A DNA stretch of 64,000 nt from JBBQVS01 sp964250805 (GCA_964250805.1 CAXUHG010000011.1:11543-75542), one strand, 5' to 3'; positions 26,691 to 34,957 are shown, numbered from the stretch's first letter. Translations and numbers: made by a program. The notes: a model not told the origin generated them from the letters alone.

Positions 26691-27320
26691 TTAAACGATT
26701 TTCTGTCTCTCCTTCCACAATTTAACAACCTCTTGATACGTCTCCCACGTATCCACGTCGTAGTTTGCGGTGCTATCGGTCAATGCTAATTTTGCGACAT
26801 CATCGGGATGTCGCTCGATGACCTTGCGCCCGCCTTCGTCGCCTGTCATCTTCAAGAGTTCGGGGAAGAGGTTGGCGGCGAAGAAGGTTGGGTTGCCACG
26901 TTTGCCGTTGTAGTAGGGGGTGATGATACGTTTATGCGTTGTGTGGTGTGTCTCGATTACGGCGTTTATGATGGAGAGTGTCATAAGCGGTTGGTCGCCG
27001 AGCATGATTAGTGCGCCATCGGGTTGCTGTGGCAGTGCGAGCAGGGTTGCTATACCCTTACGTAAAGAGGTACTCATACCCTGTGCATAGTCGGGATTTT
27101 CTACGAGTACAACCTGTTTTGTATAGGGAGTGAGGATGGTTCGTAGCTGTTCTGTCTGATAGCCAAGCACGAGGACAAGGGGGGATGCCTGTGATGCAAG
27201 GATGCTCTCGACGACGTGTACGAGGACAGGGTGGTCGCCGAGTGGTAAGAGTAGTTTGTGACGTCCCTCTTGCATGCGACTTGAGCGTCCTGCTGCTAGA
27301 AGAATTACTGCGACTGACAT
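26691..27320 (-). CDS. MocA/MobA-like nucleotidyltransferase
   Basis: A 209-residue NTP transferase. The nucleotide-binding signature LLAAGRSSRM is at about residues 7-16 with K23 downstream in GRHKLLLPLG; MLGDQPLM at about 106-113 carries the metal-binding D; YYNGKRGNPTFFA and DEGGRKVI follow. This is the pattern of MocA, the CTP:molybdopterin cytidylyltransferase that makes the MCD cofactor for CO dehydrogenase/xanthine dehydrogenase-type enzymes. The nearby coxS-L-M genes support that role over the GTP-using MobA. It is transcribed in the same direction as the xdhC string but separated from it by the Rpn-like gene. Confidence 0.88.
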   Translation of the reverse strand: MSVAVILLAAGRSSRMQEGRHKLLLPLGDHPVLVHVVESILASQASPLVLVLGYQTEQLRTILTPYTKQVVLVENPDYAQGMSTSLRKGIATLLALPQQPDGALIMLGDQPLMTLSIINAVIETHHTTHKRIITPYYNGKRGNPTFFAANLFPELLKMTGDEGGRKVIERHPDDVAKLALTDSTANYDVDTWETYQEVVKLWKERQKIV

Positions 27321-27349
27321 GGCTTGTGTCCTTTTTTGTGTGACAAAAT

Positions 27350-27491
27350 GATTCGTAGGGACTAGATGTATCGCATCCGTTTGCTCAATTTATTGAGCGA
27401 GATCATGATAAATGCTGTTTACAAGACGTTTCATGCAGAATCTCGCGTGATAAATCACACAGACGGACGCCGTAAACGTGGTCCCTATGAA
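27350..27491. repeat. Family A palindromic element, copy 5, chimeric arms
   Basis: The left arm has the CTAGATGTATCGCATCCG version and the right arm the complement of the CACGTTTACGGCGTCC version, the reverse combination to copy 4. Inner hairpins are GCTCAATTTATTGAGC and CGTGATAAATCACAC. The right end, here CCTATGAAG instead of CCTACGAA, overlaps the end of the PadR gene and gives its TAG stop. Confidence 0.88.
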
Positions 27492-28054
27492 GGTAGAGGA
27501 GATAATGCGACCAATTCCTTTTGTAACTCGCGTAGCCATTCCAGGAGGGCATGCGTCTGGTGGACGCGGCTACGTAGAACGATGGCGTCGAAGAATGCTT
27601 CATCTTCCGCTACGACGGTGGAAAGGCGTTTTGTTTCCAGGTGTGTAAGGAATTGCTCACATGCTACAATCTCTTGCTCAATGAGATTGCTCATCTGTTG
27701 CGGCAGAAACTTTTGTGTAAAGTAGAGTTTGAGCAGGAAGATGAGACGAATGTCACGCGGCTTTTCGACAGGTTGCGTGAGCCATTCCTGTAGTACATTG
27801 TCGCCAGCCGATGTGAGCGAGTGGATTTTACGCGGGGGGCGCGACCCCTGCGCCTCTAGCGTCGTCTCGATATAGCCCAATTTTTCGAGCTTCTTGAGAA
27901 ATGCATACATCTGGCTCATCTCAAGACGTATGATTTGCCCTAATGCACCGCTCTCGAATTGTTGAAACATTTCATAACCGTACATAGGTCGGCTTTTGAG
28001 TAAGCCCAGGATACTGTATTCGGCTGGTTCACTGATTTGCATAGAATGCCTCAC
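27485..28054 (-). CDS. PadR-family transcriptional regulator
   Basis: A 189-residue regulator with the PadR winged helix at the N-terminus: ILGLLKSRPMYGYEMFQQFE, then LEMSQMYAFLKKLEKLGYIE with the recognition helix, and the wing SRPPRKIHSLTSAG. The Vir-like C-terminal helical domain has its usual length for subfamily 1. ATG 28054 and ATG 28042 (starting MQISEPAEY) are both possible; no strong ribosome-binding site decides. The TAG stop lies inside a palindromic element. The target is unknown; no transporter gene is adjacent. Confidence 0.9.
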   Translation of the reverse strand: MRHSMQISEPAEYSILGLLKSRPMYGYEMFQQFESGALGQIIRLEMSQMYAFLKKLEKLGYIETTLEAQGSRPPRKIHSLTSAGDNVLQEWLTQPVEKPRDIRLIFLLKLYFTQKFLPQQMSNLIEQEIVACEQFLTHLETKRLSTVVAEDEAFFDAIVLRSRVHQTHALLEWLRELQKELVALSPLPS

Positions 28055-28118
28055 CCTACTCTAGCGAAGGTTAATATGGTGTTCTATATATCATATAGTT
28101 GTTTGTTATGGGAAAATA

Positions 28119-28257
28119 ATTCGTAGGGACTACGTTTACGGCGTCCGTTGAGTGATTTATCACGCGAGATCATGTCTAGTAAGTCTTGTATACCAAGTTC
28201 GTCAAGATTTCGCTCAATAAATTGAGCAACGGACGCGATACATCTGGTCCCTACGAA
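28119..28257. repeat. Family A palindromic element, copy 6, chimeric arms
   Basis: The left arm carries GACTACGTTTACGGCGTCCG, the right arm the complement of CCAGATGTATCGCGTCCG. Inner hairpins GAGTGATTTATCACGC and GCTCAATAAATTGAGC. It lies between two minus-strand genes, 64 nt upstream of PadR and 34 nt after the phosphotransferase stop. Confidence 0.88.
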
Positions 28258-28291
28258 GTAGGTTGTGTGAACATTATATTACATTGTTTTG

Positions 28292-29314
28292 TCAATAAAT
28301 ATCGAAGCAGCGAAGCGCAATCTCCGCAATCTCGTCACTGACTGCAAAGTGTGCCAGTTCTTTTTGTAGGCGAATATCTTCTTGCCAGTTGTCGGGAATG
28401 TGGGAGGGCATATCATATGCAATGACGCGGCGTGCTGTCTCGAAATGAACAGCCTCTCGTAGTACCTGTAGTTCTTCGTGAGTAGGACGGCGTTGCTGAC
28501 AATAGCCCTGCACAACGGCTGTGATGCATGCAGAGTCGGCATACATTTTCGGCAATTGTGGTTTTCCCAGGTGACACATGAGTAGTAGATAGCCGAGGTC
28601 GAGAATGGCGGGTCCGAGTCCGGCGCAATCCCAGTCGATCAGTGTTACTTGCTCATCGGTTGTAAGCACGGAATTATGGGGCCAACAGTCGCCGTGTACA
28701 AGTGTGACGGGAAGAGATGAAGCTTGTTTTAGGACTGCGATAGTTGATTTTGCAGCTTTATAGAGGACGGATAGTTCTTGGGGAAGCGTGTTGGCGAATG
28801 TTTCGTTAGGAAGAGATTGTAGTAGTATCTGGCGTGGATGTAGGCGTGAGTCGGGTATTTGTGGAGCTTCCGATTGTATATGTTCGGAAAGGGCATGGAG
28901 TATACCGAGCCTTGAGCCAAGTTGTTTTAAGTTATGTGGCGAAAAATCTAGCAATGTACCGTCTACATAAGAAACAAGCACTGCCATCCAATTTTCATAG
29001 GTTGCTATAGATGCACCTGAATGTGTGGGGAGCAGGCGCGGCGCGGGATAGTCTTGTTGTTCCAGGTAGTCGAATAGTGTAACCTGTCCAAGCAAGTCGT
29101 CTTTCACATCGTAGCGAAAGGCACGCAAAACGTAGGATTGCCCATTCTCGAAGGTGACGTGGTAGATACCGCGATCCTCGAAGGTGTATTCCGCGATTTG
29201 CCGCAGTTGTATAGGACCGTTTCGATACTGATTTTGTACAAGTGCGGTCAATACGGCTTGCTGTTCCACTAAAAGTTTAGCATAGTTCGGTTGATTTGTT
29301 GTGAGTCTTTGCAT
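28292..29314 (-). CDS. APH/HSK2-type phosphotransferase
   Basis: About 340 residues from ATG 29314 (MQRLTTNQPN); the frame runs on to 29473, but the extra 53 residues have low complexity and do not resemble the family. Protein-kinase-like phosphotransferase fold: N-lobe YHVTFENGQSYVLRAFRYD, catalytic loop VTLVHGDCWPHNSVL with H-G-D-x-x-x-x-N, and LIDWDCAGLGPAILDLGYLL with the metal-binding D. Substrate could be an aminoglycoside, homoserine, choline or another small alcohol. It is divergent from the roadblock operon. Confidence 0.85.
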   Translation of the reverse strand: MQRLTTNQPNYAKLLVEQQAVLTALVQNQYRNGPIQLRQIAEYTFEDRGIYHVTFENGQSYVLRAFRYDVKDDLLGQVTLFDYLEQQDYPAPRLLPTHSGASIATYENWMAVLVSYVDGTLLDFSPHNLKQLGSRLGILHALSEHIQSEAPQIPDSRLHPRQILLQSLPNETFANTLPQELSVLYKAAKSTIAVLKQASSLPVTLVHGDCWPHNSVLTTDEQVTLIDWDCAGLGPAILDLGYLLLMCHLGKPQLPKMYADSACITAVVQGYCQQRRPTHEELQVLREAVHFETARRVIAYDMPSHIPDNWQEDIRLQKELAHFAVSDEIAEIALRCFDIY

Positions 29315-29623
29315 AGGTGTTATCGTATTGTTAGGATATAGTGATTGTACCATAAGGACGCAATGTAGGGGCAAATAATTCATTACGCCCTGTGAGCGAT
29401 TGACCATGTGAGCAGGAATTGAGGGAGATATACATTGATAGCAAACGTGGTCGGTGGGTACACAATTCGCCAAGAGACGCGGACAAAAAGCTTTGCTATT
29501 AGCCTAGAGGTACCATGAAGTTGCGTCTTGTATCAGCTATCACTTAAAATGAGGTACGTTGTACTTGTGTACTAAAGCGAAGGATAAACTCACATAAGCA
29601 CTGTGTTGGCAGTGGAGGAAAAA
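29315..29623. other. Divergent intergenic region with an orphan repeat arm
   Basis: Contains a single arm GTAGGGGCAAATAATTCATT at 29366-29385, matching the left arm of the element at 35998, with no partner arm. No small ORF with a ribosome-binding site was found. Promoters for the phosphotransferase and the roadblock operon must lie here but no strong consensus is seen. Confidence 0.5.
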
Positions 29624-29989
29624 ATGGTTGATCTAAAGCAGACGCTGAGCCGTTTCCTGTCGATTGCAGGCGTGCGTCAGGCGATCCTGGTGGGGCGCGA
29701 TGGTCTGATGATTGAAGGCATGACCCGCGACGGCAAGGAGAACATGGAGGCGATGGGTGCCATCATGACATCAGGTCTCGGCACGGCTGAGTCTCTGGGC
29801 CAGGAACTTGCACGCGGCAATGTGGTCGGGGTGCTGGTCGAGTATGAACATGGCCTTGTGAGTGTTGATCCTCTCGGTGAATTTGCCCTGATCGTGACTC
29901 TTCTCGACAATGCCTCCAATCTCAGTCGTGTGCGGCATCTGGTAAAGGCGAGTCGAAACGAAATTCTCGAAGCACTTGATATAGCATAG
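29624..29989 (+). CDS. Roadblock/LC7-domain protein, first copy
   Basis: A 121-residue roadblock/LC7 protein (MglB type). GGAGG lies 5 nt before ATG 29624, so the upstream GTG at 29603 is not needed. Pattern: helix LKQTLSRFLSIAGVRQAILV, strand GRDGLMIEG, then MGAIMTSGLGTAESLGQEL (helix), VVGVLVEYEHGLVSVDPLG and FALIVTLLDNASNLSRVRHL. Such proteins dimerise and act as GAPs or scaffolds for MglA-like GTPases. It is the first gene of a roadblock-roadblock-GTPase operon. Confidence 0.88.
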   Translation: MVDLKQTLSRFLSIAGVRQAILVGRDGLMIEGMTRDGKENMEAMGAIMTSGLGTAESLGQELARGNVVGVLVEYEHGLVSVDPLGEFALIVTLLDNASNLSRVRHLVKASRNEILEALDIA

Positions 29990-30081
29990 TAATATATGCT
30001 GAGAATGCGAGTAGGCACGGACATGTATACTTATATTATTACTATAGACCGAGTGTTAAGTGGAGACTCAGGGAGGGTGAC

Positions 30082-30582
30082 GTGTTCATGGAGCAACTGA
30101 CGAACCTTGTCGTTTCAGATAAAGAACTTGCTATGATCTCAAATGTCCTGGCAAAGTTGATGAACGATACTAACGCGACTTCGGCTCTACTCATTGACAA
30201 GAGTGGACAAGTGGTGGCGACTCAAGGCGCGGGTATGCGGCGTAACGCGACAACGCTAGGTGCGTTGCTGGCGGGCGTCTTCTCGTCCTCACGCGAAGTG
30301 GCAAAACTGCTCGACGAAAAGGATTTTCGCAATATTTTTCAGCAGGGTGTCCAGGAAAATATTTATACTTCAATGATTGAAGAACAATGGCTACTGGTTA
30401 TTATTTTTGATAGGCTAACTCATATTGGCCTTGTAAAAGTGCTCTCTAAAAAAGCATCCGACGAACTTGGGCGCGTACTAGAGCGTGTGCGCAGCGATAC
30501 AACGCGTAAAAAGTCGTCGGTCATCAATGTGGAATTTCGCTCATCTGTCGAGGATACTATCGACCTGCTCTTCCGAGATTAA
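30082..30582 (+). CDS. Roadblock/LC7-domain protein, second copy
   Basis: A 166-residue second roadblock protein. GGAGG at 30072 allows either GTG 30082 (5-nt spacing) or ATG 30088 (11 nt); the longer form is given. The core is LAKLMNDTNATSALLIDKSG, then TTLGALLAGVFSSSREVAKL, with VLVIIFDR-like strands (WLLVIIFDRLTHIGLVKVL) and a C-terminal extension of about 35 residues rich in Arg, Lys and Ser. The extension is absent from the first copy, so the two may form a heterodimer with the GTPase docking on one face. Confidence 0.85.
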   Translation: MFMEQLTNLVVSDKELAMISNVLAKLMNDTNATSALLIDKSGQVVATQGAGMRRNATTLGALLAGVFSSSREVAKLLDEKDFRNIFQQGVQENIYTSMIEEQWLLVIIFDRLTHIGLVKVLSKKASDELGRVLERVRSDTTRKKSSVINVEFRSSVEDTIDLLFRD

Positions 30583-30597
30583 AGGGACTCATCACCT

Positions 30598-31173
30598 ATG
30601 GCACTCATCAATATTGCCAGTCATGAGATACATTGCAAGATCGTGTATTACGGTATCGGTTATTGTGGCAAGACAACGAACTTACAATATGTCTTTAAGA
30701 GCATAAATCCATCAGCGCGTGGAGATATGCTCTCGATTGCAACCGAGACTGAGCGCACTCTGTTCTTCGACTTTTTGCCGCTCGATCTCGGCACGGTACA
30801 CGGCTTTCGCACGCGCTTCCACCTGTATACCGTCCCCGGTCAGATTCTCTATGAGCGCACACGCCTCGCTGTATTGAATGGTGCCGATGGTATCGTCTTC
30901 GTCGTTGATTCGCAGGCAGAGAAGTTCGAGGAGAATGTGCAGAGCATCTCTGAGCTTGAGATGAATATGCGTCGTATTGGAAAGGACATGGGCAATTTTC
31001 CCTATGTCATGCAGTGGAATAAGCGCGATATGCCGAACGCTCTACCAACGCATGTGCTTGAACGCTACCTCAATCGGCGGCGCGTCCCCAGCTTCGAGGC
31101 GGTCGCCTCCGATGGGCGCGGCGTCTTCGCAACGCTACGTACCATCAGCAAAAACGTGATGGCGCAACTGTAG
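30598..31173 (+). CDS. MglA-like small Ras-family GTPase
   Basis: A 191-residue GTPase. The P-loop is GIGYCGKTT (residues 19-27), the switch region has TLFFDFLPLDLG, the G3 motif is TVPGQ as in MglA instead of DxxGQ, and G4 is WNKRD. In Myxococcus MglA sets front-rear polarity with its GAP MglB; in Thermus it affects twitching motility. In Chloroflexota similar clusters occur without known motility. It follows two roadblock genes with 15-nt spacing and precedes the DUF429 gene by 2 nt, so the four are probably cotranscribed. Confidence 0.92.
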   Translation: MALINIASHEIHCKIVYYGIGYCGKTTNLQYVFKSINPSARGDMLSIATETERTLFFDFLPLDLGTVHGFRTRFHLYTVPGQILYERTRLAVLNGADGIVFVVDSQAEKFEENVQSISELEMNMRRIGKDMGNFPYVMQWNKRDMPNALPTHVLERYLNRRRVPSFEAVASDGRGVFATLRTISKNVMAQL

Positions 31174-31175
31174 TC

Positions 31176-32027
31176 GTGCGTATTCTTGGCCTCGATTTCA
31201 CCAGTGCGCCGAGTCCACGGAAGCCTATTACCTGTGCTGTATGTAAACTCTCCGCGTCGATACTACGCGTCGAAGAGACGCAAGCATATACAAGTTTTGC
31301 GCAGTTCGAGCAATTTCTTCAGCAGGATGGTCCCTGGATAGCCGCCTTCGATTTCCCCTTTGGGCAACCACGCAAACTACTAGAAAACCTCAACTGGCCT
31401 CTAACATGGGAAGGCTATGTACAGCATGTCTCAGCGATGGGCAAGCTCTCATTTGAGGAGACGCTGACACGATATCAAGCCAGTAGACCAGCAGGCGACA
31501 AGCAGCATACACGCGTCACCGATAGATTAGCGAATGCGCGTAGTCCCATGATGCTGCATCGCGTCCCCGTTGGCAAGATGTTTTTTCAAGGTACGCCACG
31601 CCTCCTGCATGCGGGAATAAGCATTCTCCCCTGTCGCCCCAACACCACAAACAGGATTGCACTAGAAGGCTATCCCGCCCTCGTCGCGCAACGCTTCATC
31701 GGCAAGACGAGCTATAAAAGTGACGAACGCAAGAAGCAAACGGCGGAGCAGCGAGCCGCACGTCAACATATCGTCGAGGGTATCCGTTCGCCAAAACTGC
31801 AAGAGGCATATAACGTCAAACTTGAGCTATCTGTTACAATGGCGGATAGGCTGATACAGGAGCCAATGGGCGACGAACTGGACGCCGTGTTGTGTGCAAT
31901 TCAGGCGGCGTGGGCGTATACACAACGCGATGCTGGTTATGGTATTCCGTCTGGTTGTGATGCGGTTGAGGGGTGGATTGTCGATCCGGAGATGCTGGAA
32001 CGCTCAATATCTGCTTTCAATCTGTGA
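31176..32027 (+). CDS. DUF429 protein (predicted RNase H-like)
   Basis: A 283-residue protein starting at GTG 31176, 2 nt after the GTPase stop. The N-terminus MRILGLDFTSAPSPRKPI with LD then D in WIAAFDFPFGQPR and a late GDELDAVLCAIQAAW motif are the three Asp-containing motifs of the DUF429 family, which is predicted to adopt the RNase H fold. No biochemical role is established. Close linkage to the MglA/roadblock genes is of interest. Confidence 0.8.
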   Translation: MRILGLDFTSAPSPRKPITCAVCKLSASILRVEETQAYTSFAQFEQFLQQDGPWIAAFDFPFGQPRKLLENLNWPLTWEGYVQHVSAMGKLSFEETLTRYQASRPAGDKQHTRVTDRLANARSPMMLHRVPVGKMFFQGTPRLLHAGISILPCRPNTTNRIALEGYPALVAQRFIGKTSYKSDERKKQTAEQRAARQHIVEGIRSPKLQEAYNVKLELSVTMADRLIQEPMGDELDAVLCAIQAAWAYTQRDAGYGIPSGCDAVEGWIVDPEMLERSISAFNL

Positions 32028-32037
32028 TCTTGGTTAT

Positions 32038-32232
32038 GTGCAAGAGGCATGTGTAGACACTGATGGGCAGATGTTTCTTGTGGCTCCGGTAGAGCGCGAT
32101 GATGTATATGTCCTTTTGAGGCTGCCGTGGGTGCTTGAGGTGTGGCTATGGCGTTGGGTACGCGATGAAGACCACGCTAGTATTCGCTATAGTACACCGG
32201 AAGAGCGAAGATATAATGACTCTATTGCATAG
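32038..32232 (+). CDS. Possible small ORF or gene remnant (64 aa)
   Basis: An open frame continues from inside the DUF429 gene and could start at GTG 32038, 10 nt after its stop. The product would be 64 residues, rich in Trp and Val (VLEVWLWRWVRDEDH), ending TPEERRYNDSIA. This tail resembles TPEERRRNDHIT at the end of the truncated BRO-N gene (34957), so the two share an origin in their 3' ends. No ribosome-binding site is visible; a decayed fragment is as likely as a gene. Confidence 0.35.
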   Translation: MQEACVDTDGQMFLVAPVERDDVYVLLRLPWVLEVWLWRWVRDEDHASIRYSTPEERRYNDSIA

Positions 32233-32245
32233 CAATAAAGTCATT
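32215..32245. terminator. Bidirectional hairpin terminator
   Basis: AATGACTCTATTGC pairs with GCAATAAAGTCATT (one mismatch, 3-nt loop). It lies between convergent frames and includes the stop codons of both. Confidence 0.65.
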
Positions 32246-32459
32246 GTTTGATAATCTTCTCGATAAGAACATTATGGGGAACGTCCAACCCACTCGCTAA
32301 CCGCTCAAGTGTCGAGAGCTTTCCGACATGTAGTGGGTTTCGGTAGATTTTGGTGAGGGTGTGGCGAGAGACGCCTGAACGTCTCGCCACCTCCGTAATA
32401 TCAAGCTGCTTCTCTGCCATTACCTCTTTCAATCGCCAGCGTAACATCGCCCTCACCAC
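32241..32459 (-). CDS. Small XRE-family DNA-binding protein
   Basis: A 72-residue helix-turn-helix protein: MAEKQLDITEVARRSGVSRH then LTKIYRNPLHVGKLSTLERL gives all four helices of a Cro/C1-type domain with nothing else attached. The start is M1 or M5. It overlaps the upstream XRE gene by 7 nt (32453-32459), so the pair forms a small operon. The size is like an antitoxin or a plasmid/ICE repressor; no toxin-like partner is seen. Confidence 0.85.
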   Translation of the reverse strand: MVRAMLRWRLKEVMAEKQLDITEVARRSGVSRHTLTKIYRNPLHVGKLSTLERLASGLDVPHNVLIEKIIKQ

Positions 32460-32827
32460 CTTCTGATACGTGTTGCATTATGACGAAGCACACGCTGAAA
32501 ACGAATGCCGCGCACGTTGTTGAAGGTGTAGGTATACTTCCCGTGAGTGTGCTTGGAGAGTGCTGAAAGCACCACCTGAGCCTCCATTGGATAGACGGCG
32601 ATATCGTTCTCTATCCAATACACAATAGAGGGATTGACGCCCGCCTCGCGTGCTAGCTCGAAGTAGCTGAGTTTGAAGTGTTCGCGGATTTGTTGCGGTG
32701 TGGGGAGGAATCTGCGAATCAGGGGAAAGGGCATGGTGATTTGGTCATTGTCTCTGTCGTCGTTCACAAAAAGTATCTTCCTTCCATCGAAAAAGTAGTG
32801 GGCTTTGTTTTGCTCCTTCGCAATCAT
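32453..32827 (-). CDS. XRE-family DNA-binding protein
   Basis: A 124-residue protein with a helix-turn-helix in the middle: LPTPQQIREHFKLSYFELAR then EAGVNPSIVYWIENDIAVYP. The N-terminal about 40 residues (YFFDGRKILFVNDDRDNDQ) look like a short beta-hairpin module rather than part of the HTH. The basic tail (RGIRFQRVLRHNATRIRRW) might bind DNA non-specifically. Overlap with the 72-residue HTH gene suggests co-expression. Confidence 0.78.
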   Translation of the reverse strand: MIAKEQNKAHYFFDGRKILFVNDDRDNDQITMPFPLIRRFLPTPQQIREHFKLSYFELAREAGVNPSIVYWIENDIAVYPMEAQVVLSALSKHTHGKYTYTFNNVRGIRFQRVLRHNATRIRRW

Positions 32828-33105
32828 ACATACCCTCTACATCCAATTAGCTTAACAATAGCCGCTCTATTACAAAAATATAGGTAGCTTTTACGCTGAA
32901 TTATGAAGGGAAAGTGCTATTTATTGGCAGATTTAGAGCAACTTTTAAGCCATATTCTGCTCAAAATTGAGAGTATCGACAAAACCTTATGATTGCAGTC
33001 GTGATTTCTTCCTAGTCCTTAGGCTGAAATATGGTATACTTGCGGTGAGTTGAGCGTTTTGCATACAAGAAGCGAGCATACTACGTGATGTAAAGAGGTG
33101 GCGGC

Positions 33106-34476
33106 ATGACGAAAAAGGCCGAGGAAAGTCCCTATCCCAACCGTGTGAAGGATGTTATCAAGCAAAAAGGCTATACCATTCAAGAGGTTGCTGATGCAGT
33201 CAGTATTCCTCATCGTACCCTCACCGATTACACGACGTGTAGACGACCTGTGCCGAGGGAGAGCTTGAGAAAACTAGCTCGTTATCTCAAATGCCCAATT
33301 CATGAATTGACAGCAGAACCCGTACATTCACCTTTGTCTCTTGAAAGGCATGAGAGTAGAGAAACTCCTGCGTCGCTTGTAAGAGACGATACAGCACTCT
33401 TGATGCTAGAACCAGGAAGCTACGAAATGGATACTTTACGTCGTCAAATGCTGCAGCAAGTGCTAGGGACGACTGGTCTCATTGTGACAGCACCAATGTA
33501 TGATATGCTTCGTGCCGTTGAAGCTGCTTTAGATTCTCCTGCAAAACAAGATAGAACGATGAGCAATGTTGAGCGCGAAGAGTTCCTGATTCAATGTACC
33601 GCAAGTGTGACAGCGTGCTGGCATCTCATGCGTGGGAACCAGCTTATGCTCATAGAGCAAGTTCTTTCGACCTATCTACCGAGTTTACATTCGTTGGTAC
33701 AACAATCTTCTCACTGGAAGGTGGCGGCAAGTCTTTTAACGCAAGTATATAGGCTGTATGGAATACTTGCACTTCACAAAAATGATCTGCATGCACGCGA
33801 AATTTACTGTCAAAAAGCTGCATCTTATGGCAAAATAGCGGAAGATGTGAATTTGCAGTCTGCCGCACTTGGGTCGTTCGCTCGTACTTTTTCCTACAGT
33901 CAAAATCCGGCAAAAGCAATTCAGATATATCAAAAAGCTTTAATTGACGAAAGTAACATTACCCCTTTACTCCTGGCGAAACTTTATAGCGAATCGTCTG
34001 TAGCCTACGCACAACAAAGACAAGAGCAAGAGGCGTTGCGCTCTATAGCTCTAGCTCAAGAAATCTATCCTGAACATCCTGAAACCGATTCGAGTTTCTT
34101 ATATGCCGATTTTAACCCTTCGTCTCTTATTTTACACAGTGGACAGGCAAATATTGCTCTAGCACAGCATTCTCGTGATAGTTCCAACACATATGCTCTT
34201 CAAGCACAAAAGATTTTCTCTCGTGTTGAGAGTGGTCAAACGAAGGGAGTCATGCCGGAGCGTATCCGTGTTGAAATCATTAACCATCAGGCAGAGGCGT
34301 CACTTGCTTTATCCGAACGTGATGAATTTTGTCATTATCTGACAATGGGAGTACAGGGAGCAAAAGAGTTAGGGAGCCAGAAGCGACGCGAAGAGGCGAT
34401 ACATGTGTATAAAGAGGGAAGGAAAAAGTGGCCTGATGAGCCGCAGATTAAAGAATTGGCGGATTTGTTTTTATAA
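33106..34476 (+). CDS. XRE HTH regulator with TPR-like C-terminal domain
   Basis: A 456-residue protein. The N-terminal HTH is NRVKDVIKQKGYTIQEVADA then VSIPHRTLTDYTTC. After a linker, residues about 150-450 are helical repeats with TPR spacing (YGILALHKNDLHAREIYCQK, LGSFARTFSYSQNPAKAIQI, EIINHQAEASLALSERDEFC). HTH-TPR proteins of the RRNPP group respond to short peptides; many Chloroflexota have large paralogous sets like this one. AGAGGTGGCGGC before ATG 33106 supports the start. Its target is unknown. Confidence 0.82.
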   Translation: MTKKAEESPYPNRVKDVIKQKGYTIQEVADAVSIPHRTLTDYTTCRRPVPRESLRKLARYLKCPIHELTAEPVHSPLSLERHESRETPASLVRDDTALLMLEPGSYEMDTLRRQMLQQVLGTTGLIVTAPMYDMLRAVEAALDSPAKQDRTMSNVEREEFLIQCTASVTACWHLMRGNQLMLIEQVLSTYLPSLHSLVQQSSHWKVAASLLTQVYRLYGILALHKNDLHAREIYCQKAASYGKIAEDVNLQSAALGSFARTFSYSQNPAKAIQIYQKALIDESNITPLLLAKLYSESSVAYAQQRQEQEALRSIALAQEIYPEHPETDSSFLYADFNPSSLILHSGQANIALAQHSRDSSNTYALQAQKIFSRVESGQTKGVMPERIRVEIINHQAEASLALSERDEFCHYLTMGVQGAKELGSQKRREEAIHVYKEGRKKWPDEPQIKELADLFL

Positions 34477-34588
34477 CTAAAGGTGATTTACTTGTTTGGC
34501 TATGTAGTGGAGGGAAGTCTTCACAGAACAAAAGGATACAACTTTCCACATTTTGTGGAAAGTTGCTACTGCAAAGGATAGCTGTACT

Positions 34589-34957
34589 ATGTCTAAAGAA
34601 GAGGAAAAACGGGCACTTACTCCTTTAGAAGGAATAGAGCGCATTCGTCGAGTCATGCATGAAGGACAGGAATATTGGAGTGTGGTCGATGTCGTAGGCT
34701 TTCTCACAGAAGCAGCCAATCCCAGTAAATACTGGAACACGATGCGTAATCGTATGCAAGGTGAGGGAGCACAAGAGACCCTTGCACAGATCATCGAACT
34801 TCCCATGAAGTCTGCAGATGGGCGACATCGTAAGACTGATGCTATGACGAGACAGACACTGTTTCGCCTTGTGCAGTCCATTCCTTCGGGAAAGGCCGAG
34901 CCATTTATCAGAGATGCTACCCCAGAAGAACGAAGGCGCAATGATCATATTACATAG
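34589..34957 (+). CDS. Truncated BRO-N / phage antirepressor-type protein
   Basis: A 122-residue protein from ATG 34589 (AAAGGA upstream). It matches the first about 100 residues of the BRO-N domain found in phage antirepressors and DNA-damage-inducible D-type proteins: GIERIRRVMHEGQEYWSVVD, ANPSKYWNTMRNRM, QIIELPMKSADGRHRKTDAM and LFRLVQSIPSGKAEPF. The domain normally continues with further W-L-A residues; here it ends abruptly in TPEERRRNDHIT. The tail is shared with the frame ending at 32232. It is either a decayed prophage relic or a short functional variant. Confidence 0.72.
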   Translation: MSKEEEKRALTPLEGIERIRRVMHEGQEYWSVVDVVGFLTEAANPSKYWNTMRNRMQGEGAQETLAQIIELPMKSADGRHRKTDAMTRQTLFRLVQSIPSGKAEPFIRDATPEERRRNDHIT

